In this document: piece by piece, positions 25,592-33,014 of the stretch
Numbering within the stretch: the stretch's first letter is position 1
Layout: each line of letters begins with the position of its first letter
Source: Actinomycetota bacterium
Lineage (GTDB): Bacteria; Actinomycetota; Actinomycetes; Mycobacteriales; Micromonosporaceae
Direction: 5' to 3'
DNA: 64,000 bases
Assembly (NCBI GenBank): GCA_005885555.1
Contig: VAWN01000030.1
Span: forward strand, 57,560-121,559
Notes under the pieces: generated by a model
Databases searched by the model: none
Told to the model about the DNA's origin: nothing
The model's input: only the letters and a program-made list of their open reading frames with translations
Made by a program: the position numbers and the translations under genes

Positions 25592-25685
25592 GATGCGACA
25601 AACCATCGCAATCCTCCGCACACCGCGTGACGTGATCTATCTCTTGAGTAACAATCCACGGACAGCCTAAAGAAAGGGAGGCGCC

Positions 25686-26096
25686 GTGGAGGCAACCATC
25701 ATCCCCGCTCCGCATCCTGATACCTGGGTCAACCTGCTTCACGGGTACGTCGCGGAGGCCGTGCGTGCTCTTGCGCGCCACGAGTTCCACGTGCACCGCA
25801 GTTGGCTCGACCCGGCCGACCCACGGGACGCCACCATCGTGTGCTCGGACCGGGATCTGATGTTGGCGCTGGTCTGGGACGAGGAATCGGGCTGGCGTCG
25901 GGGAAGCTTCGTGGACGGTGGGCAGGGTCGCCGGACCGTCCTGAGCCAGGTCGCGTACCTCGGGGGCGGCGTCCTCCCGGAACCGGACGCGCTGGCGCAT
26001 CGCATCACCACGCGTGGTACGGCGGCTGCTCCGGGGTACCGCCGCTACGGTGACGTTCACGACGGTCTGGACGACGCGCTCCGGCGCTGGCAGTAA
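25686..26096 (+). CDS. DUF6292 family protein
   Basis: A 136-residue actinobacterial protein starting at GTG 25686 with AAGGGAGG just before it. The central DRDLMLALVWDEESGWRRGSF and the following Leu/Gly-rich VAYLGGGVLPEPDALAHRI are the parts I associate with DUF6292. Function unknown; family members are often near regulatory genes. It reads toward the histidine kinase gene and is followed by a stem-loop repeat. Confidence 0.75.
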   Translation: MEATIIPAPHPDTWVNLLHGYVAEAVRALARHEFHVHRSWLDPADPRDATIVCSDRDLMLALVWDEESGWRRGSFVDGGQGRRTVLSQVAYLGGGVLPEPDALAHRITTRGTAAAPGYRRYGDVHDGLDDALRRWQ

Positions 26097-26103
26097 TGGC
26101 GAG

Positions 26104-26149
26104 ATCTTGGACGCGGGTACCCCTTGCCGGGGGTGCTCGCGTCCAAGAT
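26104..26149. repeat. Intergenic stem-loop repeat, copy 2 (ATCTTGGACGC family)
   Basis: Arms ATCTTGGACGCG (26104-26115) and CGCGTCCAAGAT (26138-26149) are perfect and match the element at 7225-7274; the loops of both contain a C-run, TGC, a G-run and GTGC. This copy lies between two convergent genes and could work as a bidirectional terminator. Confidence 0.88.
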
Positions 26150-26184
26150 TGCCGCACCAAGGGCCGGCGCTAGCAGGGCGGGCG

Positions 26185-28110
26185 CTAGGTTGATGCGCGC
26201 TGGATGGCGGCGAGCAGTGTGTCCCGGGTGAACGGCTTCTGGAGCAGGTTGTCCACGTCGATGCTGGCCTGCGGACCCACCACGGCCGGCGCGTACCCCG
26301 ACGTGTAGAGCACCCGCAGGCCGGGATACCGCTCGCGGAGCAGCGCGGCCAGTTCCGGACCGGTCATCCCCGGCATCACCACATCGGACAGCAGCAGGTC
26401 CGGATGCACGTCGGTGGGCAGGCAGGTGAGCGCGGTCTGCGGATCCGTGGCCACGGTGACCTGGTAGCCCGCGGGCTGCAGCAGGTACCGGATCAGGTGC
26501 GCGAGTTCCGGCTGGTCCTCGACGACCAGGATGTGCCCCGGAAGCGCGGCGACCGGCGGGTCGGCGGCCGGCACGGGTACCGGCGTCTCGGCGCACGGCA
26601 GGTACAGCTCGACCGTGGTGCCCAGCCGCGGTACCGAGTCCAGCCGGATCTGCCCGCCCGTGGACCGGATGATGCTCGCGGCGGTGGCCAGGCCCAGCCC
26701 GGCGGCGTTGGGCTTGGTCGTGAAGAACGGCTCGAAGGCGCGCTCCCGCTGCTCAGCGTCCATGCCGCTGCCCGTGTCGGCCAACGCGATCCGCACGAAG
26801 CGGCCGCCGGCCGGAAGGTCGTCGAGCTGGCCCGGTTCCAGGATGACGTTGATGGCGGTGACGGCCAGGACGCCGCCGCGTGGCATGGCGTCGCGCGCGT
26901 TGGCGGCGACGTTGACCAGTACCTGCTCCAGCGGTCCGCGTTCGGCGTGCACCGGCTTGACGTCGGGCGCGACGTTGATGTCCAGCCGGATGTGCTCGCC
27001 GAGGGTGCGGTCCAGCAGGTGGGTCACCGAGGCCAGCAGGTCCGGTACCGTCGCGGTCTCCGCCCGGCCGCCGCTGCGGCCGAAGGCGAGCAGCTGGTGC
27101 GCCAGTCGTCGCCCGCGGGTGGTCGCCTCGACGATCTCGGTGGCGAGCTGGTGGCGGGTGGAACCCGGTTCGGCGTCACCGGCGATCATCTCGGCCGACC
27201 CGGCGACGACTGTCAACAGGTTGTTGAAGTCGTGCGCGATGCCGCCGATGAGCTGGCCCAGGCTGTCCAGCCGGCGCAGGTGGTCGAGCTGGCGCTTGAG
27301 GCCGCGCGCCTGTTCCTGCTCGGTGACGTCGCTGACCATGCACAGCGCACCGCCCGGCTGGCCGGGCAGCGGCGCGGCCGCCACCTGTACCCAGCGGACC
27401 GCGCCGTCGGCGCGAACCAGCCTCGTCTTGTGCACGCTCTGCTCGCCGTGCCCGCACTCGGCCAGCCACTTCGGCAGGTCGGCCAGCGCGCCGGGGGCGA
27501 GGAACGAGCGCATCGACCGTCCGGGTACCTGGTCGCTGGGCAGCCCGAGCAGGGTGGCCATCGGCTCGTTGACCGCGGTGGTCACGCCGTCGGGGTCGAG
27601 CTGCCAGACTCCCTCCAGCGCGGTCTCCACGATCCGCCGGTACCGCTCCTCCCAGGTACGCAGCAGTTCGGTCGAGCGGGCCGTGGCCAGTGCCAGGGCG
27701 ACCTCGCCGGCGATGTCGCGCACCAGGTCGACGTCGGCCGGGCTGTACCCGCTGTCCGGCGCCGTCCTGGCGAGGGCGAGGTACCCGAGGCGTGCGTCAC
27801 CGGCGAGCAGCGGGCACAGTACCCCGGCCGAGCCGGCGAGTACCACGGGCTCGCGGCTGCCGGCCAGGTCGCCCGCGGCGGCGAGGACCCGGACCAGCGC
27901 GTCGGCGTGTCCGACGTCGTCGGGGTGGATGGCCGGCGGGCGGTTGCGACCGTCCGCCCCGACCAGCCCGACCGCGGCGACGTCACCCACCATCCGCGCG
28001 GCCGCCTGCGCGGCGGTCTCCGCCACCGCCTCGGCGCGCGTCGCGGCCGCGGCCAGCGCCCCGGCGAGATCGGCCAGGGCGTGGCCGGTATTCGGTACCA
28101 ATACTGCCAT
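26185..28110 (-). CDS. Hybrid sensor histidine kinase/response regulator (GAF-PAS-HK-REC)
   Basis: A 641-residue soluble kinase. Residues 1-150 look like a GAF domain (LCPLLAGDARLGYLALAR), 160-280 a PAS domain (YRRIVETALEGVWQLDPDG), then a histidine-phosphotransfer segment GGIAHDFNNLLTVVAG (phosphorylated His about residue 300), an HATPase domain (NVAANARDAMPRGG, ADTGSGMD) and a C-terminal receiver (ILVVEDQPELAHL; phospho-Asp in DLLLSDVVMPGM). The HDFNN form belongs to a group common in proteobacteria and some actinobacteria. It diverges from the stressosome operon and may feed into the same network. Confidence 0.92.
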   Translation of the reverse strand: MAVLVPNTGHALADLAGALAAAATRAEAVAETAAQAAARMVGDVAAVGLVGADGRNRPPAIHPDDVGHADALVRVLAAAGDLAGSREPVVLAGSAGVLCPLLAGDARLGYLALARTAPDSGYSPADVDLVRDIAGEVALALATARSTELLRTWEERYRRIVETALEGVWQLDPDGVTTAVNEPMATLLGLPSDQVPGRSMRSFLAPGALADLPKWLAECGHGEQSVHKTRLVRADGAVRWVQVAAAPLPGQPGGALCMVSDVTEQEQARGLKRQLDHLRRLDSLGQLIGGIAHDFNNLLTVVAGSAEMIAGDAEPGSTRHQLATEIVEATTRGRRLAHQLLAFGRSGGRAETATVPDLLASVTHLLDRTLGEHIRLDINVAPDVKPVHAERGPLEQVLVNVAANARDAMPRGGVLAVTAINVILEPGQLDDLPAGGRFVRIALADTGSGMDAEQRERAFEPFFTTKPNAAGLGLATAASIIRSTGGQIRLDSVPRLGTTVELYLPCAETPVPVPAADPPVAALPGHILVVEDQPELAHLIRYLLQPAGYQVTVATDPQTALTCLPTDVHPDLLLSDVVMPGMTGPELAALLRERYPGLRVLYTSGYAPAVVGPQASIDVDNLLQKPFTRDTLLAAIQRAST

Positions 28111-28192
28111 GTCTCCACTATGTATCGAAACCAGGACCTAGACCAGCAGAATGGGCGGTAATCTGAGGACGTTTCAGGCCAGGGGGGTGCCG

Positions 28193-29386
28193 ATGGGCTA
28201 CGCCGGTGCGGTAGTCAGTGACGAGTTGTCCTACTACCAGCAGATGATCGACAACATCACCGAGTACGAGGTGATCCGGCTCGACGACAACGGGATCGTG
28301 CAGAGTTGGCATGCGGGAGCGGAGCGGCTCACGCAGTACACCGCCGAGGAGATAATCGGCCGGCCGGTCAGCGTGTTCTACCCTCCCGAGGAGGCCGCCA
28401 GCGGGCGGGTGGAGCAGGACCTGCGCATCGCGCGGGACACCGGGCGGTGCGAGAGCGAGGGCTGGCGGGTCCGCAAGGACGGCAGCCAGTTCTGGGCCTC
28501 GACCTTGCTGACCCCGATCCACGTGCACGGCACGGTGGTCGGGTACGTCAAGGTGAGCCGCGACCTGACCGAGCGCCGCGAGCAGCAACTGGCCGCGCTC
28601 GGCGCGGAGCAGATGCTCGAAGCGATCACCGACTACGAGGTGATCCGGCTGGACCGGGACGGGTACGTGCGGTCGTGGAGCCCCGGCGCCAGCCGGCTCA
28701 AGCAGTACACCGAGGAGGAGGTACTCGGGCACCACGTGTCGATGTTCTACGCCGAGGAGGATGTCCGGGACGGGCTGGCCGAGCGCGAGCTGGCGACGGC
28801 GGCACGGGAGGGCCGGTTCGAGACCGAGGGCTGGCGGGTCCGCAAGGACGGCAGCCGGTTCTGGGCGAACGTCACCCTGAGCCCCATCCGGGACAGCACC
28901 GGCGAGCTGCTCGGGTACGTCAAGGTGGCCCGGGACCTGAGCGAGCGGCGCGAACAGGAGCAGCTCGTCCAGCGGCAGCGCGACGAGATCCTGGAACTGT
29001 CGACGCCGGTGATCCAGGTGTGGGACAAGATACTGGTGCTGCCGGTCATCGGCACGCTGGACAGCCTGCGCGCCGCCCGGCTCACCGACGGCCTGCTCGA
29101 ACGCATCGCGCGCGACCAGGCCGAGGTGGTGATCCTGGACATCAGCGGGGTACCGGCGATCGACACCGACGTCGCCCAGCACCTGCTCAAGACCGTGGAG
29201 GCCGCCCGGCTCATGGGTACGGCGAGCGTGCTGAGCGGGGTACGCCCGGAGACCGCCCAGGCGATCGTGCACCTGGGCATCGAGCTGGGTACCCTGCGCA
29301 GCCGCAACAGCCTGCGGGACGCGCTGCAGCTCGCCCTGCAGATCGTCGGCGGCACAGCGGCGGAACGGGAACCGGTCGATGTCTGA
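28193..29386 (+). CDS. rsbR: RsbR-like stressosome protein with two PAS domains and STAS
   Basis: From ATG 28193 (preceded by AGGGGGG) a 397-residue protein. Two PAS domains, about residues 12-130 and 135-255, are near copies of each other: both contain ITEYEVIRL or ITDYEVIRL, GWRVRKDGS, and GYVKVSRDL or GYVKVARDL, so they arose by duplication. The C-terminal STAS domain (PVIGTLDSLRAARLTDGLL, VVILDISGVPAIDTDVA) carries the threonines phosphorylated by RsbT in RsbR proteins. The classic RsbR sensor is a heme-free globin; here it is replaced by tandem PAS, so redox, light or a small molecule may be sensed. It overlaps rsbS by 8 bp. Confidence 0.9.
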   Translation: MGYAGAVVSDELSYYQQMIDNITEYEVIRLDDNGIVQSWHAGAERLTQYTAEEIIGRPVSVFYPPEEAASGRVEQDLRIARDTGRCESEGWRVRKDGSQFWASTLLTPIHVHGTVVGYVKVSRDLTERREQQLAALGAEQMLEAITDYEVIRLDRDGYVRSWSPGASRLKQYTEEEVLGHHVSMFYAEEDVRDGLAERELATAAREGRFETEGWRVRKDGSRFWANVTLSPIRDSTGELLGYVKVARDLSERREQEQLVQRQRDEILELSTPVIQVWDKILVLPVIGTLDSLRAARLTDGLLERIARDQAEVVILDISGVPAIDTDVAQHLLKTVEAARLMGTASVLSGVRPETAQAIVHLGIELGTLRSRNSLRDALQLALQIVGGTAAEREPVDV

Positions 29387-29741
29387 CGACATCCCGATCC
29401 TCCGGCTGGGCCCGAACCTGATGGTGACCCTGCAGGGCAACCTGGAGGACACCACGGTCGAGCACATCGAGCGGGCGGTCACCCACGAGGTCGCCCGGAC
29501 CCGGGCGACCGGGCTGCTCATCGACGTCAGCGGACTGTCCATAGTGGACTCGTTCGTGGCGCGGGTGATCGCCCGGCTGGTCGCGATGGTGCGCCTGCTG
29601 GGTGCCCGGTCGACGATCGTCGGAATCCAACCGGCGGTCGCCATCACGCTGGTGGAGCTGGGGGTACCGATGAGTCACGTCCGCACGGCGCTCAACGCCG
29701 AGCAGGGCATGGCGCTGCTGCGGGAACCGACCGGCCGATGA
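29379..29741 (+). CDS. rsbS: RsbS-like STAS protein
   Basis: A 120-residue single STAS domain: LRLGPNLMVTLQGNLED at the start and LLIDVSGLSIVDSFVARVIA, where the Ser of SIVDSF is the residue phosphorylated in RsbS. In stressosomes RsbS and RsbR together hold RsbT until stress. Overlaps at both ends (8 bp with rsbR, 4 bp with rsbT) indicate tight coupling. Confidence 0.92.
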   Translation: MSDDIPILRLGPNLMVTLQGNLEDTTVEHIERAVTHEVARTRATGLLIDVSGLSIVDSFVARVIARLVAMVRLLGARSTIVGIQPAVAITLVELGVPMSHVRTALNAEQGMALLREPTGR

Positions 29742-30160
29742 CTGTGCTCGCCGAGGATGCGGTCCTCACCATGACCATCAATGGTGAGGCCGACCTGCTG
29801 CACGTGCGTTCGATGCTGCGGGCCGAGGCGCAACGGGCCGGGCTGACCCTGACGGCGGAGACCAAGCTGGTCACCGCCGGCAGCGAGCTGGCCCGCAACA
29901 TCGTCCGCTACTCGACGCACGGGCAGGGCGTGGCGTCGGTCGAGCGGCTGCACCGGAACGGGCGGCACGGGGTACGCGTCGAGTTCCGGGACGACGGTCC
30001 GGGTATCGCCGACGTGGAACAGGTCATGCGCGACGGGTACACCACCGGCGACAGTCTCGGGCTCGGGCTGCCGGGCAGTCGGCGCCTGGTGGACGAGTTC
30101 TCCATCGACTCGGCCGTGGGACGCGGTACCACGGTCGTCATCGCCCAGTGGAGCCGTTAG
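29738..30160 (+). CDS. rsbT: RsbT-like switch kinase
   Basis: A 140-residue GHKL ATPase: SELARNIVRYSTHGQG is the N-box, EFRDDGPGI the G1 box, and SLGLGLPGSRRLVDEF the lid region. RsbT phosphorylates the STAS domains of RsbR and RsbS, and on release activates a downstream phosphatase. The genomic order R-S-T is as in Bacillus. Confidence 0.93.
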   Translation: MTVLAEDAVLTMTINGEADLLHVRSMLRAEAQRAGLTLTAETKLVTAGSELARNIVRYSTHGQGVASVERLHRNGRHGVRVEFRDDGPGIADVEQVMRDGYTTGDSLGLGLPGSRRLVDEFSIDSAVGRGTTVVIAQWSR

Positions 30161-30164
30161 TGCG

Positions 30165-31166
30165 GTGGTAGTGATGCGGCAGACCAGCCACCGCCGGTAC
30201 CCGGTGGCGGACGAGACCGACTCCGGCGAGGTGCGCCGGGGCGTCGGGCGCGTCGCGGCGGAGCTGGGCGCGGGGCAGTACGCGCAGGGCCACGCCGAGC
30301 TGGTCGCCACGGAGCTGGCCACCAATCTGGTACGGCATGCGAAGCCGGGTGGCTGGATGCTGATCCGGCCGGTACCCCCGGATGAGGTCGAACTGATCGC
30401 GGTCGACCACGGTCCCGGCATCACGGACCTGCCCGCGGCGCTGAGCGGGCGGAGCACCACGCCCGGTGGCCTCGGCTGCGGCCTGGCCGCCGTCCGCCGG
30501 GCGTCGACCCGCTTCGACGTGTACAGCGAGCCCGGCCACGGTACCTGCGTGCTCTCGGTCGTGAACCTGGCCGAGCCGCGGCCCGCAGCGGACCGGCGCA
30601 CCTGGGGCGGCATCTCGATCGGGGTGACCGAGGTCTGCGGCGACGGCTGGGCGGTCGCCGAGCTGGACCACGGCGTCGCGGTCGCGGTCGTCGACGGCCT
30701 CGGGCACGGGCCGAAGGCGTCGCTCGCCACCGACGCGGCGCTGACCGCGTTCGCGGCCGGACCGGCTGACCTCGACCGCCTGGTCGGGCGGGCCAACGAC
30801 GCGATGCGGCAGACCCGCGGCGGCGCGCTCACCGCCTGCCTGATCGACCGGGACCGGCAGGAGCTGCGGTACTTCGGGATCGGCAACGTCAACGGCCGGG
30901 TGCTGTCGGGCTCGGGCGACCGGGGACTGGTCTGCACGGTCGGCACCCTCGGGCTGAAGATGGCGCCACCCAAGGTGCAGCTGATGACCGCACCGTGGCC
31001 GGCCGACGGGGTTCTCGTGGTGTGGACCGACGGCCTGCGCAGCCGGCCGGACCTGGCGGCGCTGTCCGGCCTGCTGTCGCACGACCCGGGACTCGTGGCG
31101 GCGGTGCTGCACCGCGACTTCGCCCGGGAGCGCGACGACGCCACGGTCGTGGTGGTGCGGCCATGA
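30165..31166 (+). CDS. rsbX: RsbX-like protein: GHKL ATPase fused to SpoIIE-type phosphatase
   Basis: A 333-residue fusion. Residues 1-135 form a second GHKL kinase domain (ELATNLVRHAKPGGW, AVDHGPGITD, LGCGLAAVRRASTRFD); residues 150-333 form a PP2C-like SpoIIE phosphatase (AVVDGLGHGPKASLATDAAL and the final RERDDATVVVVRP). In bacilli RsbX resets the stressosome by dephosphorylating RsbR and RsbS; the attached kinase domain is a feature of actinobacterial forms. GTG 30165 and ATG 30174 are both possible starts. Confidence 0.85.
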   Translation: MVVMRQTSHRRYPVADETDSGEVRRGVGRVAAELGAGQYAQGHAELVATELATNLVRHAKPGGWMLIRPVPPDEVELIAVDHGPGITDLPAALSGRSTTPGGLGCGLAAVRRASTRFDVYSEPGHGTCVLSVVNLAEPRPAADRRTWGGISIGVTEVCGDGWAVAELDHGVAVAVVDGLGHGPKASLATDAALTAFAAGPADLDRLVGRANDAMRQTRGGALTACLIDRDRQELRYFGIGNVNGRVLSGSGDRGLVCTVGTLGLKMAPPKVQLMTAPWPADGVLVVWTDGLRSRPDLAALSGLLSHDPGLVAAVLHRDFARERDDATVVVVRP

Positions 31167-32839
31167 CCGAGCGGAGCGAGGTCGTCAGCGAGGTCGCCGC
31201 GCTGCGCGCCGAACTCGCCGCGACCAACCGCGGCCTGCTCGCCGTCTACGCCGAACTGTCCGAGCAGAGCGACCTGCTCGAACAGGCGCGGGCCGCGGCC
31301 GAACAGGCCAGCGGGGCGAAGGCGGCGTTCCTGGCCAACATGAGCCACGAGATCCGCTCCCCGCTCAACGCGGTCATCGGCTTCACCAGCCTGCTGCTGG
31401 AGACCGCGCTGGATGCGGAGCAGGCGGAGTACGCCGAGCTGATCCGGGCGGCCGGCGACCACCTGCGGGGGGTGATCGACGACATCCTCGACCTGTCCAA
31501 GATCGAGTCGGGCCGGCTGGACCTGGAGATCATTCCCTTCGACCTGGTCGCGTGCGTCGAGGAGGCGGTCGGCATCATCGCACCGAAAGCCGAGGAGAAG
31601 AGACTCGCGCTGGCCGCGCTGTTCGCCCCGGACACGCCGGTCACCGTGCTGGGCGATCCGGTCCGGTTGCGGCAGATCCTGGTCAACCTGCTGTCCAACG
31701 CGGTGAAGTTCACCCCGGCGGGACAGGTCACCGTCGACGTGGGTACCGCACCGGCGGCGCCCGGCCGGATCCGGCTCGCCTTCGACGTCACCGACACCGG
31801 CGTGGGGATCGCGGCCGACGCGGCGGAGAGCATCTTCGCGCCGTTCACCCAGGCGGACGTGTCGACCACGCGCAACTTCGGGGGTACTGGACTGGGCCTG
31901 GCGATCTGCCGTGAGCTGGCCAGCCGGATGGCCGGTGGCATCACGGTACGGTCGACGCTCGGCGAGGGATCCACCTTCACGTGCTCCGTCGAGCTGGGAC
32001 TGGACGACCCGACCCGGCTCGCCGGATCCGACCGGGTACTCGCCGGCCGGCGGATGCTGGTGGTGCACCATCAACCGGTGGTCGCCGAGGCGCTCCGCCG
32101 CCACCTGGCGAGCTGGGGCGCACACGTCGCGACCACGGCATCGGTCGAGGAGCCGGCCGGCGACTGGTCGCTGGTCCTGCTGGGGGCGACCGACGCGCTC
32201 CCCGCGGACCTGGCCCGCGTGGCGGCCCACCACCACGGTCCGGTCGTGGTCACCGCGCCGCTGGGCGCACGGCCGGTGGACGCGGACGGGATGGTGCGCG
32301 CCGTACTGTCCACGCCGCCGCGGCGGGCCCAGCTGCGCGCGGCCGTGCTGGCCGCGCTCGGCTTGACGGGTACCCCCGCCCGGCCGGCCGCGCCGACGCC
32401 GGCCGCCCCGCCGCCGCGCACCCTGCACATCCTGCTCGCCGAGGACAACCCGGTGAACCAGCGGATGGCCGCCGCCATTCTCGACCGGCTCGGCCATCCG
32501 GTCGACGTGGTCGGCGACGGCGAGCAGGCGGTGGACGCGGTACTCGCCGGCTCGTACGACCTGGTGCTCATGGACCTGCACATGCCGCGCCTGGACGGGA
32601 TCGGGGCGACCCGCAGGATCCGGATGTACCGTCCCGGCCACCGGCCGCGGATCATCGCCCTCACCGCGAGCGCCACCGACGAGTCCCGCCGCGCCTGCGT
32701 CGCGGCCGGCATGGACGGCTTCCTCGCCAAGCCGGTCGAGGCTGCCGACCTCGCCCAGGTGATCGACCGGATCCTCGTCGAGGAAGCCGACGAGCTGCTC
32801 GACACGCACGGCCGGTCCTCGGCGACGACGCATCACTGA
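31163..32839 (+). CDS. Hybrid histidine kinase with degenerate and intact receiver domains
   Basis: The last gene of the stressosome operon, with a 4-bp ATGA overlap. The 558-residue product has an N-terminal coiled coil (ELAATNRGLLAVYAELSEQS), a dimerisation/phosphotransfer helix with His62 (LANMSHEIRSPLNAVIGF), an HATPase domain (NLLSNAVKFTPAG, FGGTGLGLAICRELA), a receiver-like stretch without the phospho-Asp (LAGRRMLVVHHQPVVAEAL then WSLVLLGATDAL), and a true receiver (ILLAEDNPVNQRM, DLVLMDLHMPRLDG). There is no sensor domain, so the input may come from the stressosome. This coupling to an Rsb module is inferred from gene order. Confidence 0.92.
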   Translation: MTERSEVVSEVAALRAELAATNRGLLAVYAELSEQSDLLEQARAAAEQASGAKAAFLANMSHEIRSPLNAVIGFTSLLLETALDAEQAEYAELIRAAGDHLRGVIDDILDLSKIESGRLDLEIIPFDLVACVEEAVGIIAPKAEEKRLALAALFAPDTPVTVLGDPVRLRQILVNLLSNAVKFTPAGQVTVDVGTAPAAPGRIRLAFDVTDTGVGIAADAAESIFAPFTQADVSTTRNFGGTGLGLAICRELASRMAGGITVRSTLGEGSTFTCSVELGLDDPTRLAGSDRVLAGRRMLVVHHQPVVAEALRRHLASWGAHVATTASVEEPAGDWSLVLLGATDALPADLARVAAHHHGPVVVTAPLGARPVDADGMVRAVLSTPPRRAQLRAAVLAALGLTGTPARPAAPTPAAPPPRTLHILLAEDNPVNQRMAAAILDRLGHPVDVVGDGEQAVDAVLAGSYDLVLMDLHMPRLDGIGATRRIRMYRPGHRPRIIALTASATDESRRACVAAGMDGFLAKPVEAADLAQVIDRILVEEADELLDTHGRSSATTHH

Positions 32840-33014
32840 GACCGGCCCGCGGCACTGACGCCGGTCGACGGCGCCGCGCCGGCTCGGACCCTTGTCCCGA
32901 CCCGCGTGTCCGCCGGTCAGCCATCGACAGTCTTGAAATCTTGCGGCGCCCGACCGACGATCCGGGTGCGACCGGGCACCGTCCGGTCCGCTTCGGGGTG
33001 GATGGGGGCGTCAC

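Noticed and set aside
24071..25621. Minus-strand frame of 516 codons opposite the MFS gene
   Set aside because: Composition is dominated by Arg, Gly, Asp and His with no fold; the plus-strand MFS protein is unmistakable.
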